A DNA stretch of 64,000 nucleotides. It comes from Methanobrevibacter millerae (GTDB lineage Archaea > Methanobacteriota > Methanobacteria > Methanobacteriales > Methanobacteriaceae). The stretch spans positions 372,001 through 436,000 of the forward strand of contig NZ_CP011266.1 in assembly GCF_001477655.1 (NCBI RefSeq), given 5' to 3'. A program made the translations under genes and the position numbers. The notes below the pieces were generated by a model that did not search any database, was not told the DNA's origin, and was given only the letters and a program-made list of their open reading frames with translations. Positions 45,448-55,500 of this stretch are shown in pieces (position 1 is the stretch's first letter; every line of letters begins with the position of its first letter).

Positions 45448-46145
45448 ATGTCAAATGATGATTACTTTAATTTTGAAAATGAGGATAGGGATTTTCCATT
45501 TTATAAAAAAATCCATATGTTCCTAAAAGTGGGTGGATAGTTTTAATCGTAGCATCCATTGTAGGAATGCTGATGCAGGGATTAACCGGTAATGAAATCC
45601 TTGATGGAATACTATTCATACTGATTGTTCTTGTTCCTGTGTTGTATTATTTGAAATGGGATTATACAGCAATATTTCAAAAACCGAAGTCAAAAGAAGT
45701 TTTGCTTGCAATAGGTCTTTTTGCCGGTTATATGATTTATTCATTAGCAGTGGGGAGCGTTTTGGATTACTATGGTTGGAGTGCTACTCCGACAATAGCT
45801 GAAAATTCTTTAAATATTGCATCCATTGTTGCATTGTTGTTTTCATTGATGGGTGAGGAGTTAATTAAGTTTGTCCCATTCATGTTATTTTTAAGGATAT
45901 TGTACAAGTATTCCAATAATCGTAAACTGTCTGTTGTAGTATCAATGCTAATTGTAATGGTATTCTTTGCATTGTTGCATGCAATGGATTTCAGATCATT
46001 GTTTTCTGTACTTGTATTGCAGGGTTTAGGCTCAATCTTTGAATTCATTGGTTATATCAAAACGAAAAATATAATGGTATCATACATCACGCATTTGTGT
46101 ACTGATGTATTCATATTTGCATTGATTATGATGGGGGTAGCCTAA
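45448..46145 (+). pseudogene. CPBP-family intramembrane protease with a one-base frameshift
   Basis: A start at 45448 gives MSNDDYFNFENEDRDFPFYK and then stops at TAG 45538-45540. If one A is added to the run of seven at 45505-45511, the frame joins NPYVPKSGWIVLIVASIVG and the whole membrane protein that follows. The downstream part has the CPBP (CAAX protease/Abi) motifs MGEELIKF, FFALLHAMDF and YITHLCTDV (Glu-Glu, His, His...Asp) within several membrane helices. It may be a real mutation, a homopolymer sequencing error, or a slippery site; an internal start at 45567 would give a 192-residue form. Its stop overlaps the next gene's start. Confidence 0.75.
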
Positions 46146-46549
46146 TGAAGAAAATATTGTATGTATTGTTTGTAATAGCTATTTTGACCTGCAGCGTATC
46201 AGTTAGCTTTGCAGCTGATGCTATTAACAACACTACTGATTTAAATCAGGCAGTAAGTCAGGCTCAAAAGGATAATAAAACGATAATGCTGGTCTTTGAT
46301 CAGGACGGCTGTTATTATTGTGATTTATTAAAAAAAGATGTTTTATCAAACAATGATGTTATATCCAAGTTAAACGAGGGATTCATCACTGTTGTCGTGG
46401 ATATTAACTCTCAGCCGCAATTGGCAGCCAAATATCATGTTGTCGGAACCCCTACCATGATATTTTTAGATTCTAATCAAAAGGAAATAAATAAAATTGA
46501 AGGGTATGTTGATGCGGGAGAATTTTTAAACACTATTAAGGGGATGTAG
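46145..46549 (+). CDS. Secreted thioredoxin-fold protein (134 aa)
   Basis: Signal peptide MKKILYVLFVIAILTCSVSVSFA, then a thioredoxin fold with the redox motif GCYYC (in FDQDGCYYCDLLKKDV) and the cis-proline segment VVGTPTMIFLD. It would reduce or rearrange disulfides outside the cell membrane. It starts in the stop codon of the CPBP gene and ends directly before ccdA, which would feed it electrons across the membrane. Length is typical of single-domain SoxW/DsbD-gamma-like proteins. Confidence 0.9.
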   Translation: MKKILYVLFVIAILTCSVSVSFAADAINNTTDLNQAVSQAQKDNKTIMLVFDQDGCYYCDLLKKDVLSNNDVISKLNEGFITVVVDINSQPQLAAKYHVVGTPTMIFLDSNQKEINKIEGYVDAGEFLNTIKGM

Positions 46550-47149
46550 ATGGAAGTATTTCCCTTAATTTCTTTTTTTACAGGAGTCATTTCAATATTG
46601 TCTCCATGCATACTGCCGATATTACCGATATTCATTGGATTTAGCTTAAAATCAAAAACTAAAGCAGAAATTCTTTCATTTACTGTGGGTTTGTTTTCAA
46701 TTTTTACGATTATTGTTTTTCTAACGGGATTTTTCACAGCAATTGTATATCAGTATATCAGCTACTTTAGGATTATTTCTGCGGTTTTACTTTTGATAAT
46801 TGGTATCCTGATGTTGTTTGACTATTCATTTGGTTTTATAACAGTCAAATCAAGAAATCATGATGGCATACTTGGTTCATTTGCACTGGGTTTTTTAACA
46901 TCAGTTGCATGGGTGCCATGTTACAGTGCCTATCTGATGAGTCTGATTTCTCTTCTTGTATCCTCAGCGGATCCTTTTTATGCGTCATTCAATATCATAT
47001 TGTACTGTTTGGGCTTTGGATTAACATTATTGGTCTTAAGTTTTGTGATGTCTAAAATCAACTTCGAATCTTTCATTAAAAAGACAAGTTATATTCCAAA
47101 AATTTTTGCAGTGTTGATTATTTTGAGTGCAATTTATATGCTCATATAA
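46550..47149 (+). CDS. ccdA: CcdA-type transmembrane thiol-electron carrier (199 aa)
   Basis: Six predicted membrane helices. The two reactive cysteines lie in ISILSPCILPILPIF and VAWVPCYSAYLMS, as in CcdA/DsbD-beta proteins, which carry reducing equivalents from cytoplasmic thioredoxin to extracytoplasmic partners. It follows the secreted thioredoxin gene with no gap, and the two very likely work together. Length (199) is normal for CcdA. Confidence 0.9.
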   Translation: MEVFPLISFFTGVISILSPCILPILPIFIGFSLKSKTKAEILSFTVGLFSIFTIIVFLTGFFTAIVYQYISYFRIISAVLLLIIGILMLFDYSFGFITVKSRNHDGILGSFALGFLTSVAWVPCYSAYLMSLISLLVSSADPFYASFNIILYCLGFGLTLLVLSFVMSKINFESFIKKTSYIPKIFAVLIILSAIYMLI

Positions 47150-47159
47150 TTTTTCAATA

Positions 47160-47434
47160 ATATTTATATACCATGAATAAAATAACTAATAACAACCTTT
47201 ATGGGCGGGTTTTAATTAAATAAAACTAAATTACAAATTATTCTTTAAATAACGTGAGAAGAACTCACAATAGTCAAATAAGAGATTATAGAGTTATAAT
47301 CTGTTATAATTTCATTTTATAGATTATTTTATGTAAGATTAATGAAATACTCTATTTGAGGACTATTTTTCAAAATTAAATGGCGATTCGCTAAATTATT
47401 AAAAATATTATTAAAATTAAAAACGGTTGATATA
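47160..47434 (+). promoter_or_regulatory. Long structured leader upstream of eS1
   Basis: A TATA-like TATTTATATACC (about 47160-47171) is followed by a leader with hairpins GTGAG-aagaa-CTCAC (47254-47268) and AGATTATA-gagt-TATAATCT (47283-47302). AGATTA recurs at 47321-47326 and could pair with the same TAATCT, giving alternative folds. It may be a control region of the ribosomal gene; no known family recognised. Confidence 0.35.
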
Positions 47435-48016
47435 ATGGCAAAAGCAAAATCTAGACGTAGAGTACGTGACACTTGGAAAGAAAAATCATGGTATACTATT
47501 AAAACACCATTAATGTTTGAAGAAAAAGAAATTGGAGAAACTCCAGCTAAAGATCCAGAACTCTTAATTGGAAGAGGAGTAGAAGTTACAATGAGAGAAT
47601 TAACTGGTGACTTCTCAAAACAATACATTAAACTCAGGTTTGAAATTGAAAATGTAGCTGGTGATGTTGCAAACACCAAATTTACCGGTCACAAAACTAC
47701 TACTGATTATGTAAGAAGTATGATTAGAAGAGGAACATCCAGAATCGATGCTTCCACTATTGTTACAACAAAAGATGAACACAGAATCAAACTTCATGTA
47801 TTGGCAGTAACTATCAGAAGAGCAAAATCTTCCCAACAAAAATACATGAGACAAGTCATTGAAGATTTACTCAAAGAAACTGCAGCAGAAAGAACTTACG
47901 AAGAATTAGTTAAATCTTCTGTAAATGGTAAATTAGCATCTGAAATTTACCACACTGCTAAAAAAATCTACCCACTTAAAAGAGTGGAAATTATCAAAAG
48001 TAAAGTAATCAACTAA
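47435..48016 (+). CDS. rps3ae: Small-subunit ribosomal protein eS1 (S3Ae)
   Basis: Archaeal/eukaryotic eS1. AKAKSRRRVRDTWKEKSWYT is the conserved basic start, followed by IGETPAKDPELLIGR, MRELTGDFSKQYIKLRF, TTDYVRSMIRRGTSRID and HVLAVTIRRAKSSQQKYMRQ. The 193-residue length is typical. Codon use is biased towards the well-translated set (many AGA, CCA and ATT codons), unlike the ALPs. It has its own promoter and a terminator hairpin. Confidence 0.95.
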   Translation: MAKAKSRRRVRDTWKEKSWYTIKTPLMFEEKEIGETPAKDPELLIGRGVEVTMRELTGDFSKQYIKLRFEIENVAGDVANTKFTGHKTTTDYVRSMIRRGTSRIDASTIVTTKDEHRIKLHVLAVTIRRAKSSQQKYMRQVIEDLLKETAAERTYEELVKSSVNGKLASEIYHTAKKIYPLKRVEIIKSKVIN

Positions 48017-48026
48017 GATTACTTTT
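48002..48026 (+). terminator. Hairpin terminator after eS1
   Basis: AAAGTAATC, loop AACTAA, GATTACTTTT. It overlaps the stop codon. Confidence 0.65.
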
Positions 48027-48348
48027 ACAATTCTATTTTTTTATTAAAATATGATATTTTTCATGTTTTAATTATATAATTAAATTTCTCATTTAACATC
48101 TCTAAATTTTTTTGATTTTCTTGCGGAAAATTTTTGATACTTTCTTTTAAACTGATTTTTGATTTATTTAAGCAAAAAAGTTATGATAAACCACTAAGTC
48201 ATATAAATTTGTTTAAAGATGAAATAAATAATTTTTCTGAAGTTTTAAAATTAGTTAAGAAAAGATTTTTCAAGAATAGCAAAAATTTCTTTGTTTTGTT
48301 AAAGACGAATTTAATTAATTATTTATACTGTAAGATAGATACTTAATA
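48017..48348. other. Intergenic region after eS1
   Basis: AT-rich. A frame at 48134-48346 (TTG start, Lys/Phe/Asn-rich, no ribosome binding site) is probably noise. A TATA-like TTTATACTG at 48322-48330 serves the DUF92 gene. Confidence 0.4.
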
Positions 48349-49053
48349 ATGATTAATATGGTTGAAACAGTTATGATTAATTGGGGTTATGTTATCGCTT
48401 TATTTATTTTAGGATTCATAACTTACAAAAGAAAATCTCTAGACTTATTAGGTTCTCTTACGATGGTTCTAATGGGTATAGTCATTATTTTTTCAGCCGG
48501 AGCCAATTGGCTACTTCTTTTAGTTATATTTTTAGTCTTATCTTTAATTGCAACAAAATATTCAAAATCCTATAAACGTTCCTTAGGTGAATATGAGGGA
48601 AGAAGATCATCTAAAAATGTTATCTCAAATGGTATTGTTGCTTTTATGATGGCTGCTTTCGGCGGGTATTACCTGCCTTTTGTCGGAGGTTTTATTGGAG
48701 CTATTGCAACGGCTACTGCGGATACTTTAGCTTCTGAAATTGGAATTTTGCAGCAGCCTAGATTAATAACAACCTTTCAAAAAGTGGATCCCGGAACTGA
48801 TGGTGCAGTATCTGTGCTTGGAACTGCTGTTGGAATGTTGGGGGCATTAATTATTGGTATATCTGCATATTTATTGGGTGTTGTTTCAAATCCTGTCTCT
48901 GCAATTCTCGTTTCTGTCATTTCCGGAACTGTGGGTTGTTTTATGGATAGCTTCCTTGGCGCAACATTTGAAAGGGCAAATATGTTGACAAATGAACATG
49001 TTAATCTGATTGCAACTATCACTGGAGCCATTGTTGGAATATTGCTTATTTAA
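48349..49053 (+). CDS. DUF92/TIGR00297 family membrane protein (234 aa)
   Basis: About six membrane helices. Family motifs: SLGEYEGRRSSKNVISNG, GAIATATADTLASEIGIL, VDPGTDGAVSVLGTAVGM and SGTVGCFMDSFLGATFER. Plant and cyanobacterial members are phytyl-phosphate kinases. In archaea a role with isoprenoid phosphates for lipid recycling is plausible but not shown. In-frame ATGs at 48349, 48358 and 48373 are all possible starts; the TATA box about 20 bases upstream favours one of the first two. Confidence 0.85.
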   Translation: MINMVETVMINWGYVIALFILGFITYKRKSLDLLGSLTMVLMGIVIIFSAGANWLLLLVIFLVLSLIATKYSKSYKRSLGEYEGRRSSKNVISNGIVAFMMAAFGGYYLPFVGGFIGAIATATADTLASEIGILQQPRLITTFQKVDPGTDGAVSVLGTAVGMLGALIIGISAYLLGVVSNPVSAILVSVISGTVGCFMDSFLGATFERANMLTNEHVNLIATITGAIVGILLI

Positions 49054-49213
49054 ATATGAAACAAATATTTTTTTTAAAAGGCATTGGAAATACCTGGCAG
49101 TTTATTTGAATCATTTTTGTTGACTTTTTTTATTGAAATTATTTTGATGCTATAATTATATAACTATTAAAAAATAAATTTACTAATGAATATATATTAT
49201 TAAAGGTGATATG

Positions 49214-50452
49214 ATGAAGGGTATTGTATTAATTATGGATGGTATGGGAGACCGTCCTTTAAAAGAACTTGATAATCAAACTCCTCTTCAGGCCGCAAAT
49301 ACTCCAAATATGGATAAAATGGCTGCTGAGGGAATTACTGGTATTATGGATTCAATAGCTCCGGGAATTATTCCTGGAAGTGATACTGCACATTTATCTA
49401 TTTTAGGTTATAATCCTTATGAAGTTTACACTGGAAGAGGTCCATTTGAAGCAAATGGTGTTGGTGTAGATGTTTTGCCTGGAGACATTGCATTTCGATG
49501 TAATTTCTCAACCGCTGATGAAGATTTAATAGTTACAGACAGACGTGCAGGAAGAATCAAGTCAGGAACCAAAGAAATCGTTGAAGTTTTAAATACAATG
49601 AAATTGGAAGACTATCCTGATATTAAAATTATTTTCAAGGAATCTACCGGTCACAGAGCAGTTTTAGTATTGAGGGGAGAAGGCTTATCAGATAAGGTAA
49701 GTGATGCGGACCCTAAAGTTGAAGGCAACAAACCTAAAGAAGTAAAGGCTTTGGATGATTCAGAAGAGGCTAAAAAGACTGCAGATATTTTAAATCAACT
49801 GGTTAAAAAATCCTATGAAATGGTTAAAGACCATCCAGTCAACTTAAAAAGAATTGAAGAAGGTGAACCTCCAGCGAATATTATTATTCCCCGCGGAGCA
49901 GGAGAAGTTCCGGTCGTTGAATCATTGAATGATAAATATGAAGTCAACTCAGCATGTATTGCAGAAACAGGTCTTATAATGGGAATAGGCAGATTTGCAG
50001 GAATGGATATCATTGAAATGGAAGATGTTACTGGTGGAATTGACACTAATTTATATAATATTCGTGATACTATTATTGATCAAGTTAAAAACTCAGACCA
50101 TGACTTCTTTTTAATAAACATTGATGGTGCTGATGAAGCAGGCCATGACGGCCAAATAAAAGAGAAAAAGGAATTCATCGAAAAAGTGGATGAAATCGTT
50201 ATGAGTGAATTAATAAAACTCGAAGATGTTTATATTTATTTGACTGCAGACCATTCAACTCCAATTTCTGTTAAAAACCACTCTGGAGACCCTGTGCCTG
50301 TAATTATCAGAGGTCCTGAAGTGAGGGTTGATGATGTATGCGAATTTTCTGAAGTTGCATGTGCTAAAGGTGGACTTAACAGAATCCGCGGTTCTGATGT
50401 AATGAACATCATGATGGACTTAATGAATTATGCACACAAATTTGGAGCTTAG
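49214..50452 (+). CDS. apgM: 2,3-bisphosphoglycerate-independent phosphoglycerate mutase, archaeal type
   Basis: Interconverts 3- and 2-phosphoglycerate. Alkaline-phosphatase superfamily enzyme: LIMDGMGDRPLKELDNQTPL is the metal site, and IPGSDTAHLSILGYNPYEVY contains the serine that carries phosphate. FLINIDGADEAGHDG and YLTADHSTPISVKNHSGDPV supply further metal ligands. The 412-residue length is typical of ApgM. Two ATGs lie in tandem (49211, 49214); the second is better spaced from GGTGAT. The gene runs into glmM with an 8-base gap. Confidence 0.94.
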   Translation: MKGIVLIMDGMGDRPLKELDNQTPLQAANTPNMDKMAAEGITGIMDSIAPGIIPGSDTAHLSILGYNPYEVYTGRGPFEANGVGVDVLPGDIAFRCNFSTADEDLIVTDRRAGRIKSGTKEIVEVLNTMKLEDYPDIKIIFKESTGHRAVLVLRGEGLSDKVSDADPKVEGNKPKEVKALDDSEEAKKTADILNQLVKKSYEMVKDHPVNLKRIEEGEPPANIIIPRGAGEVPVVESLNDKYEVNSACIAETGLIMGIGRFAGMDIIEMEDVTGGIDTNLYNIRDTIIDQVKNSDHDFFLINIDGADEAGHDGQIKEKKEFIEKVDEIVMSELIKLEDVYIYLTADHSTPISVKNHSGDPVPVIIRGPEVRVDDVCEFSEVACAKGGLNRIRGSDVMNIMMDLMNYAHKFGA

Positions 50453-50460
50453 GTGATTTT

Positions 50461-51798
50461 ATGGTGGCAGCAAAACTATTTGGAACTTCTGGAATTAGAG
50501 GCAAAATAGGTTCTGAAGTAACCTGTGAGCTTGCTTTAAATGTAGGTAAATCCCTTGCATCTTATTTGGGAAATAAGGGTACTGTTGTAATAGGTTTTGA
50601 TACAAGAACTACTAATGAAATGTTAGACCAAGCTATTTGTGCAGGTTTGCTTGAAAGTGGTGTAAATGTAGTAAAAATTGGAATGGTTCCAACCCCATTA
50701 GTTGGATATGCTACCGAAAAACTTGATGCTGATGCAGGGATAATGCTAACTGCATCCCATAACCCTTCTCAGTATAATGGTATTAAGCTTTGGAATAAAA
50801 ATGGAATGGCTTATACTTCATCTCAGGAAGCAGAAATCGAAAATATCTATAACAATAAATTATACAAGTCTGTAACCTGGGATAAGGTCGGTTCAATCTC
50901 TGTAAATGAAGAGATTAAGGCAAGATACATTGATGATTTGGTCAATATGGTTGATATAAAACCTGGATTAAAAGTTGTTATTGACTGCGCATCCGGTGCG
51001 GGAAGTGAAATATCACCTTTAGTATTTAGAAAAGCAGGATGTGAAGTAACAACTCTCAATTCTCAGCCTGACGGGTTTTTCCCTGGAAGAAATCCTGAAC
51101 CTAATGCTGAAAACTTGCAGAATCTCATGAAAACTGTTGTGGCTATTGGAGCAGATTTGGGAATTGCACACGATGGTGATGCAGACCGTATGATTACTGT
51201 GGATGAAAACGGTAATATATCTCCATTCGATTCACTTTTAGCATTGATTTCAAAAGAATTCGATGGCGATATTGTAACCACTGTCGATGCGGGCTTATGT
51301 ATGGATGAATCAGTCAAAGGTGAAGTCCTGAGAACTCCTGTTGGAGACGTCAATGTTGCTGAAGTTATCATTGAAAAGAATGCAGCATTCGGCGGTGAAC
51401 CGTCAGGAACATGGTTGCATCCTGATTTCTGCATGTGTCCTGATGGAATATTGTCCGGTCTTAGAATGGCTGAATTGGTATCCAAGAAAGGAAAATTATC
51501 TGAATTGCTTTTAGAAATTCCATCATATCCTAACATTCGCGAAAAAATAACCTGTTCAAAAGAGGCAAAAATTGCAGTGATGACCAATATGGAAGAATTG
51601 CTTAAAGATGCTTTTGATGACATTCGCGAAATCAATTCTATTGATGGTGTAAGATTGACCTTTGAAGATGACAGTTGGGTTTTGGTAAGACCTTCCGGAA
51701 CAGAGGACTATGTCAGAATCACTTTAGAATCACGTGATGCAAAAAGGGCAGAGGAACTCTGTGAAATCTGCAAAAAAATAATAAATGATAATATTTAG
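50461..51798 (+). CDS. glmM: Phosphoglucosamine mutase / phosphohexomutase
   Basis: Alpha-D-phosphohexomutase. KLFGTSGIRGKIG is the start, MLTASHNPSQYNGIKLW holds the phosphorylated serine, AHDGDADRMITVDENG is the metal loop, FGGEPSGTWLHP is the sugar-binding loop and VRPSGTEDYVRITLES is the phosphate-binding end. It probably converts glucosamine-6-P to glucosamine-1-P for UDP-GlcNAc; a phosphomannomutase activity cannot be excluded. The GlmU-like enzyme that would take the next steps is at 62578, on the other side of the giant ALP. Confidence 0.9.
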   Translation: MVAAKLFGTSGIRGKIGSEVTCELALNVGKSLASYLGNKGTVVIGFDTRTTNEMLDQAICAGLLESGVNVVKIGMVPTPLVGYATEKLDADAGIMLTASHNPSQYNGIKLWNKNGMAYTSSQEAEIENIYNNKLYKSVTWDKVGSISVNEEIKARYIDDLVNMVDIKPGLKVVIDCASGAGSEISPLVFRKAGCEVTTLNSQPDGFFPGRNPEPNAENLQNLMKTVVAIGADLGIAHDGDADRMITVDENGNISPFDSLLALISKEFDGDIVTTVDAGLCMDESVKGEVLRTPVGDVNVAEVIIEKNAAFGGEPSGTWLHPDFCMCPDGILSGLRMAELVSKKGKLSELLLEIPSYPNIREKITCSKEAKIAVMTNMEELLKDAFDDIREINSIDGVRLTFEDDSWVLVRPSGTEDYVRITLESRDAKRAEELCEICKKIINDNI

Positions 51799-51826
51799 AT
51801 GAATTATTCATCTTAATCTTTTTTTA
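51797..51826 (+). terminator. Hairpin terminator after glmM
   Basis: AGATGA, loop ATTAT, TCATCT, then TAATCTTTTTTTAA. Confidence 0.65.
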
Positions 51827-51873
51827 ATTATTGGCTTTAAAATTAGAAAAAAAATAAAAAGTTGGAAGAAGAT

Positions 51874-52041
51874 TTATTCTTCTTCTGCAATAAATGCTTC
51901 AATACCTAATGCAGCACATTCTGGGCATACCCAGTCGTCTGGCATATCAGCAGGTGTTGCTCCAGCAGGAATGTTGTATGCTGGATCTCCTTTTTCTGAA
52001 TCGAATCTGTATTCACAGTGTAAACAAACATATATAGTCAT
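51874..52041 (-). CDS. Rubredoxin (55 aa)
   Basis: Found by reading the minus strand; it is shorter than most gene-calling cut-offs. It starts MTIYVCLHCEYRFDSEKGDP and contains DMPDDWVCPECAALG, with the two CxxC pairs that hold a single iron. The AGGAGAT ribosome binding site is 5 bases upstream. It is an electron carrier, in methanogens often feeding oxygen- and peroxide-reducing enzymes. The residues after each CxxC are Glu and Ala, whereas most rubredoxins have Gly there (CxxCG), and the C-terminus is an acidic IAEEE tail. Both could shift redox potential or partner choice. Confidence 0.92.
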   Translation of the reverse strand: MTIYVCLHCEYRFDSEKGDPAYNIPAGATPADMPDDWVCPECAALGIEAFIAEEE

Positions 52042-52529
52042 ATTATTATCTCCTTATTTTTTTATCAGCATTGCTAATATAATTTAAAATGTATTGATAC
52101 TAATATTTAAAATTAATTATTCCTTTTTCATTAAATTTTTCCATTAATTATTCTAGGATTTTCATTGAAATATAATTTTTTTTAATTATTAAACAGTTCA
52201 GTATTTTTGGCATTGATTTTAAGAAACTATTTAATTTATTATTATTTTATTAAAAAGATTTTTTTCATTTTTTTTATCAAAATTTGATGGACATAATTAT
52301 ATTTGTTAATTTTTATTTTTTTTATTATATTTATATAATTATATACTGTATATAATATTTATTAAACAAATATAGGTATTATAATATTTTTTCTTAAAAT
52401 TATTATATTATGGCTAAGGTAAAATATATATAACACAAGTAATATATATAAGTGATGGATATTAATTATCTGCCTATAATTATATTCATTTTTTTCTTAA
52501 TTGGCTGGATCAGGGGGTGAAAATACAAA
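52042..52529. other. Intergenic region upstream of the giant ALP
   Basis: Very AT-rich, no gene. It contains ATTATATA-ctg-TATATAAT (52338-52356), several TATA-like stretches (AAAATATATATAACAC near 52421, TAATATATATAAG near 52440) and a GGGGGTGA ribosome binding site at 52513-52520. Confidence 0.5.
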
Positions 52530-55500
52530 ATGAAAGGCAAAAAGTTTATCGTAATAATGGCAATTTTTATTATTCTATGCTCAATTCAAGCGACAACAGC
52601 ATTTGAAGATAATAACTTAACACAAGTTGATATTCAACTTGCTGATGTTAATACTGGCGGAATTTCAGAGATTTCTGTCGATGACAGTTCATCTAACACG
52701 TCTAATGTTCAGATTAATGTTGATTCTGATAATCAGGTCAATGCAGATAATGATTTGAAGGCTTCAAATATTGCAAGTTCTTCTGCAGCATCGGTAAATG
52801 CCAATTCTAACTTATTGGGTGTTGGATCTGATGATTTAGTAGGTATTACTGCAGGAACATTTATTTATGGTGTTGATTATGATACTGGTAGGGTAGATGA
52901 TGATATAATTCCTTTAGAAAGGTTCTTTAAAGCACTTTATTGGGGAATTAGGGATTACATGCAAGCTAATCCATCTGCTACTCGTGAATGGGATGTTTTC
53001 TTGAACAATAAAACATTCACTGGAGGTTATGGTGATGCTGGTGTAGGTACTATCCAAACGGGTTATTTATCATCCACTGGAAGTCGTGTTAACTATTTAA
53101 CATTCAACGGGATGAATTTTAACAAGAATATGGCTCTTACTATTCATTTATATGGTGGAGCTACTAAAGATGATGGTTTGACATCAACATTGGATTTAAC
53201 TGACTATGGTGCAAATTATGCACTTTTGGATTTTAGTACTCCAAATTCTTCAATTCAGGGTATTAATTTCAAAAACTTTAATGTCAACGATCATTCTAAT
53301 ACTGTAGATCCTTCCACTACCGTTCCATTTATTAAGTTGGGTGATAAATCTAATCCTAGTCTTCATCCGGAACTGCTGATAAAAGATTGTACATTTGAAA
53401 ATATTACTTTAAATCCAGATCAACCACTTTATGAAGTTGGTCAGGTAAAGGATTTACATTTCAGCAAGCAGTATGATACCTCTTCTTTAAGCAATTTAAT
53501 TAAATTTATCTTTTGGAGAGTTAGGGATGATGCTAAAAATGGTATTATGGAATTTAATATCTTTTTAGATAACAATACTTTCGATGGTGCTTATAATGGG
53601 AATAATGCAATATCTACTGGTTATTATTCATGGGATAATACTGGAAGCAGTCGTGCAAAGTATATAACATTCAGAAATCTTAATCCAAATGATAATTCAT
53701 TTTCATATAATCGAAATATCACTGTCAACATATACGGAGGTTTCTCTAAAGATGATGGTAAAACATCAACTATAGACTTATCCGAATATGCTGTAGATTA
53801 CAGATTTATGGATTTAAGTGGTGGTTCTTCCACTCTTACTGGTATTAACTTCAAAAATTTTAATGCTAGTAAGTATTCACCAAGTGAAACTACTTCAATG
53901 CCGTTTATATTCTTGGGTGATGAAAAAATTCAAAATTATCGGTCAGGTTTAGTTAACTGTACTTTTGAAAACATTACTCTTAACAAAAAACAGCCTATTG
54001 TTAGAATTGCATATATGAATGCTCCTGCAGGTAGTGAGCCGCTAATGTCTGGTGGTGTTATCGATGGTTGTACATTCATAAATAATAATGCAAATCAGAT
54101 GATAGCTATTTCCGGTTCTCCGCCTGACAATAACCATAGGGATGACGGCCCTATATTTTATGGATTTAACGCAAGTAACAATAAATTCATTAATAATACA
54201 GGTAATGCTGAATTTAATTCTTCCACTCAATCCTTAGGATTTTCATTCAAAATATGGAATGAGGCAACTAATGTAACCCTTCATAACAATACATTTATCA
54301 ACAATACTAATGCTGTACACGGTGCGGCTTACTGTATAATTGGTATGAATGTTACCATTACAAACAATTGGATTGAAGGTAACCAGGCGGTTTATGGTGC
54401 AGGTATAGAATCTCACGTAGGTAATATTACTATTAAGGATTCAGTATTCATCAATAACCTCGCTTCAGGAAACCACTCACAGAATTCCTATAGGGATGGT
54501 AGTGGTGCAGCTATTGCTCTTTTGGGAAGCAACAACTATATTGAAAACTGTACTTTCATAGACAATGTTGCTGAAGGCCATGCCGGTGTAATTGATATTG
54601 TCGGTGGTATGCACAATGTTACAAATCCTGACGGTTCAGTGGCCTTGGAAGTATATCTCACGGCTAACAATACTGTAATTAAAGATTCAATATTCTATCA
54701 CAACATGGCTTATGATTATGCTGGTGGAGTGCACATTAACGGTACCAATACTAGAATTGATAACTGTACATTTGAAGACAATAATGCTTCATTTGCAGGT
54801 GCAACAAGACTGATTGGTGAAAACGTTACTATTATTAACTCTACATTCAACATAAACAATGCTATACAAGGTGGAGCATGTTACATTGAAGGGGAAAATG
54901 CACATATATATGATTCAATATTTACTGATAACATTGCAACCCGTGCTATGTTAAATCCTATTCGGGATAATTCATCTATGATTACTGCTGGTGGTGCTTT
55001 ATTCATTATTGGTAACAATACAATTGTATATGATAACATTTTCACAGATAATAGTGCTATTGCAGGTACAACTAAGCTTGAAGGTTTAGGTGGAGCTCTT
55101 TACATGGATGGTAGAAATCTTACATTTGATTATAATGAGTTTACCAACAATATTGCTACTCAAGGTGGAGCTGCATATATTAATGGTAATGGTATTTCTG
55201 CTAATGTAATGAACTTTACTAACAATAGGGCTGTTCAAGGTGGTGCAATCTATATTATAGGTAATAATACCAGACTTAGTAATGGTACTTATAAAAGTAA
55301 TAATGCTACTAAAGACATGAATCCTAATGTTGCTCTTAATGTTACTGGTGGTGCTGTATTCATTGTAGGATATGATACTAACATAACTGAAAGTAAATTC
55401 AATAACAACTATGCTATTAATGGTAATGGTGGATCTATAGCTATTGATGGTCATTCAGCTGATATTCTCAATAATACATTTAATGAAAATGAGGCTATTT

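Noticed and set aside
45540-45567. CPBP gene simply starting at the internal ATG 45567
   Set aside because: In-frame sequence upstream (NPYVPKSGWIVLIVASIVG) continues a plausible membrane protein and a good start exists at 45448 in the other frame, so a frameshift fits better; kept as an alternative.
48134-48346. TTG-started frame of 70 codons after eS1
   Set aside because: No ribosome binding site, low-complexity Lys/Phe/Asn content.
52338-52356. ATTATATA-ctg-TATATAAT dyad as an operator
   Set aside because: Only A/T in the arms within a very AT-rich gap; expected by chance.
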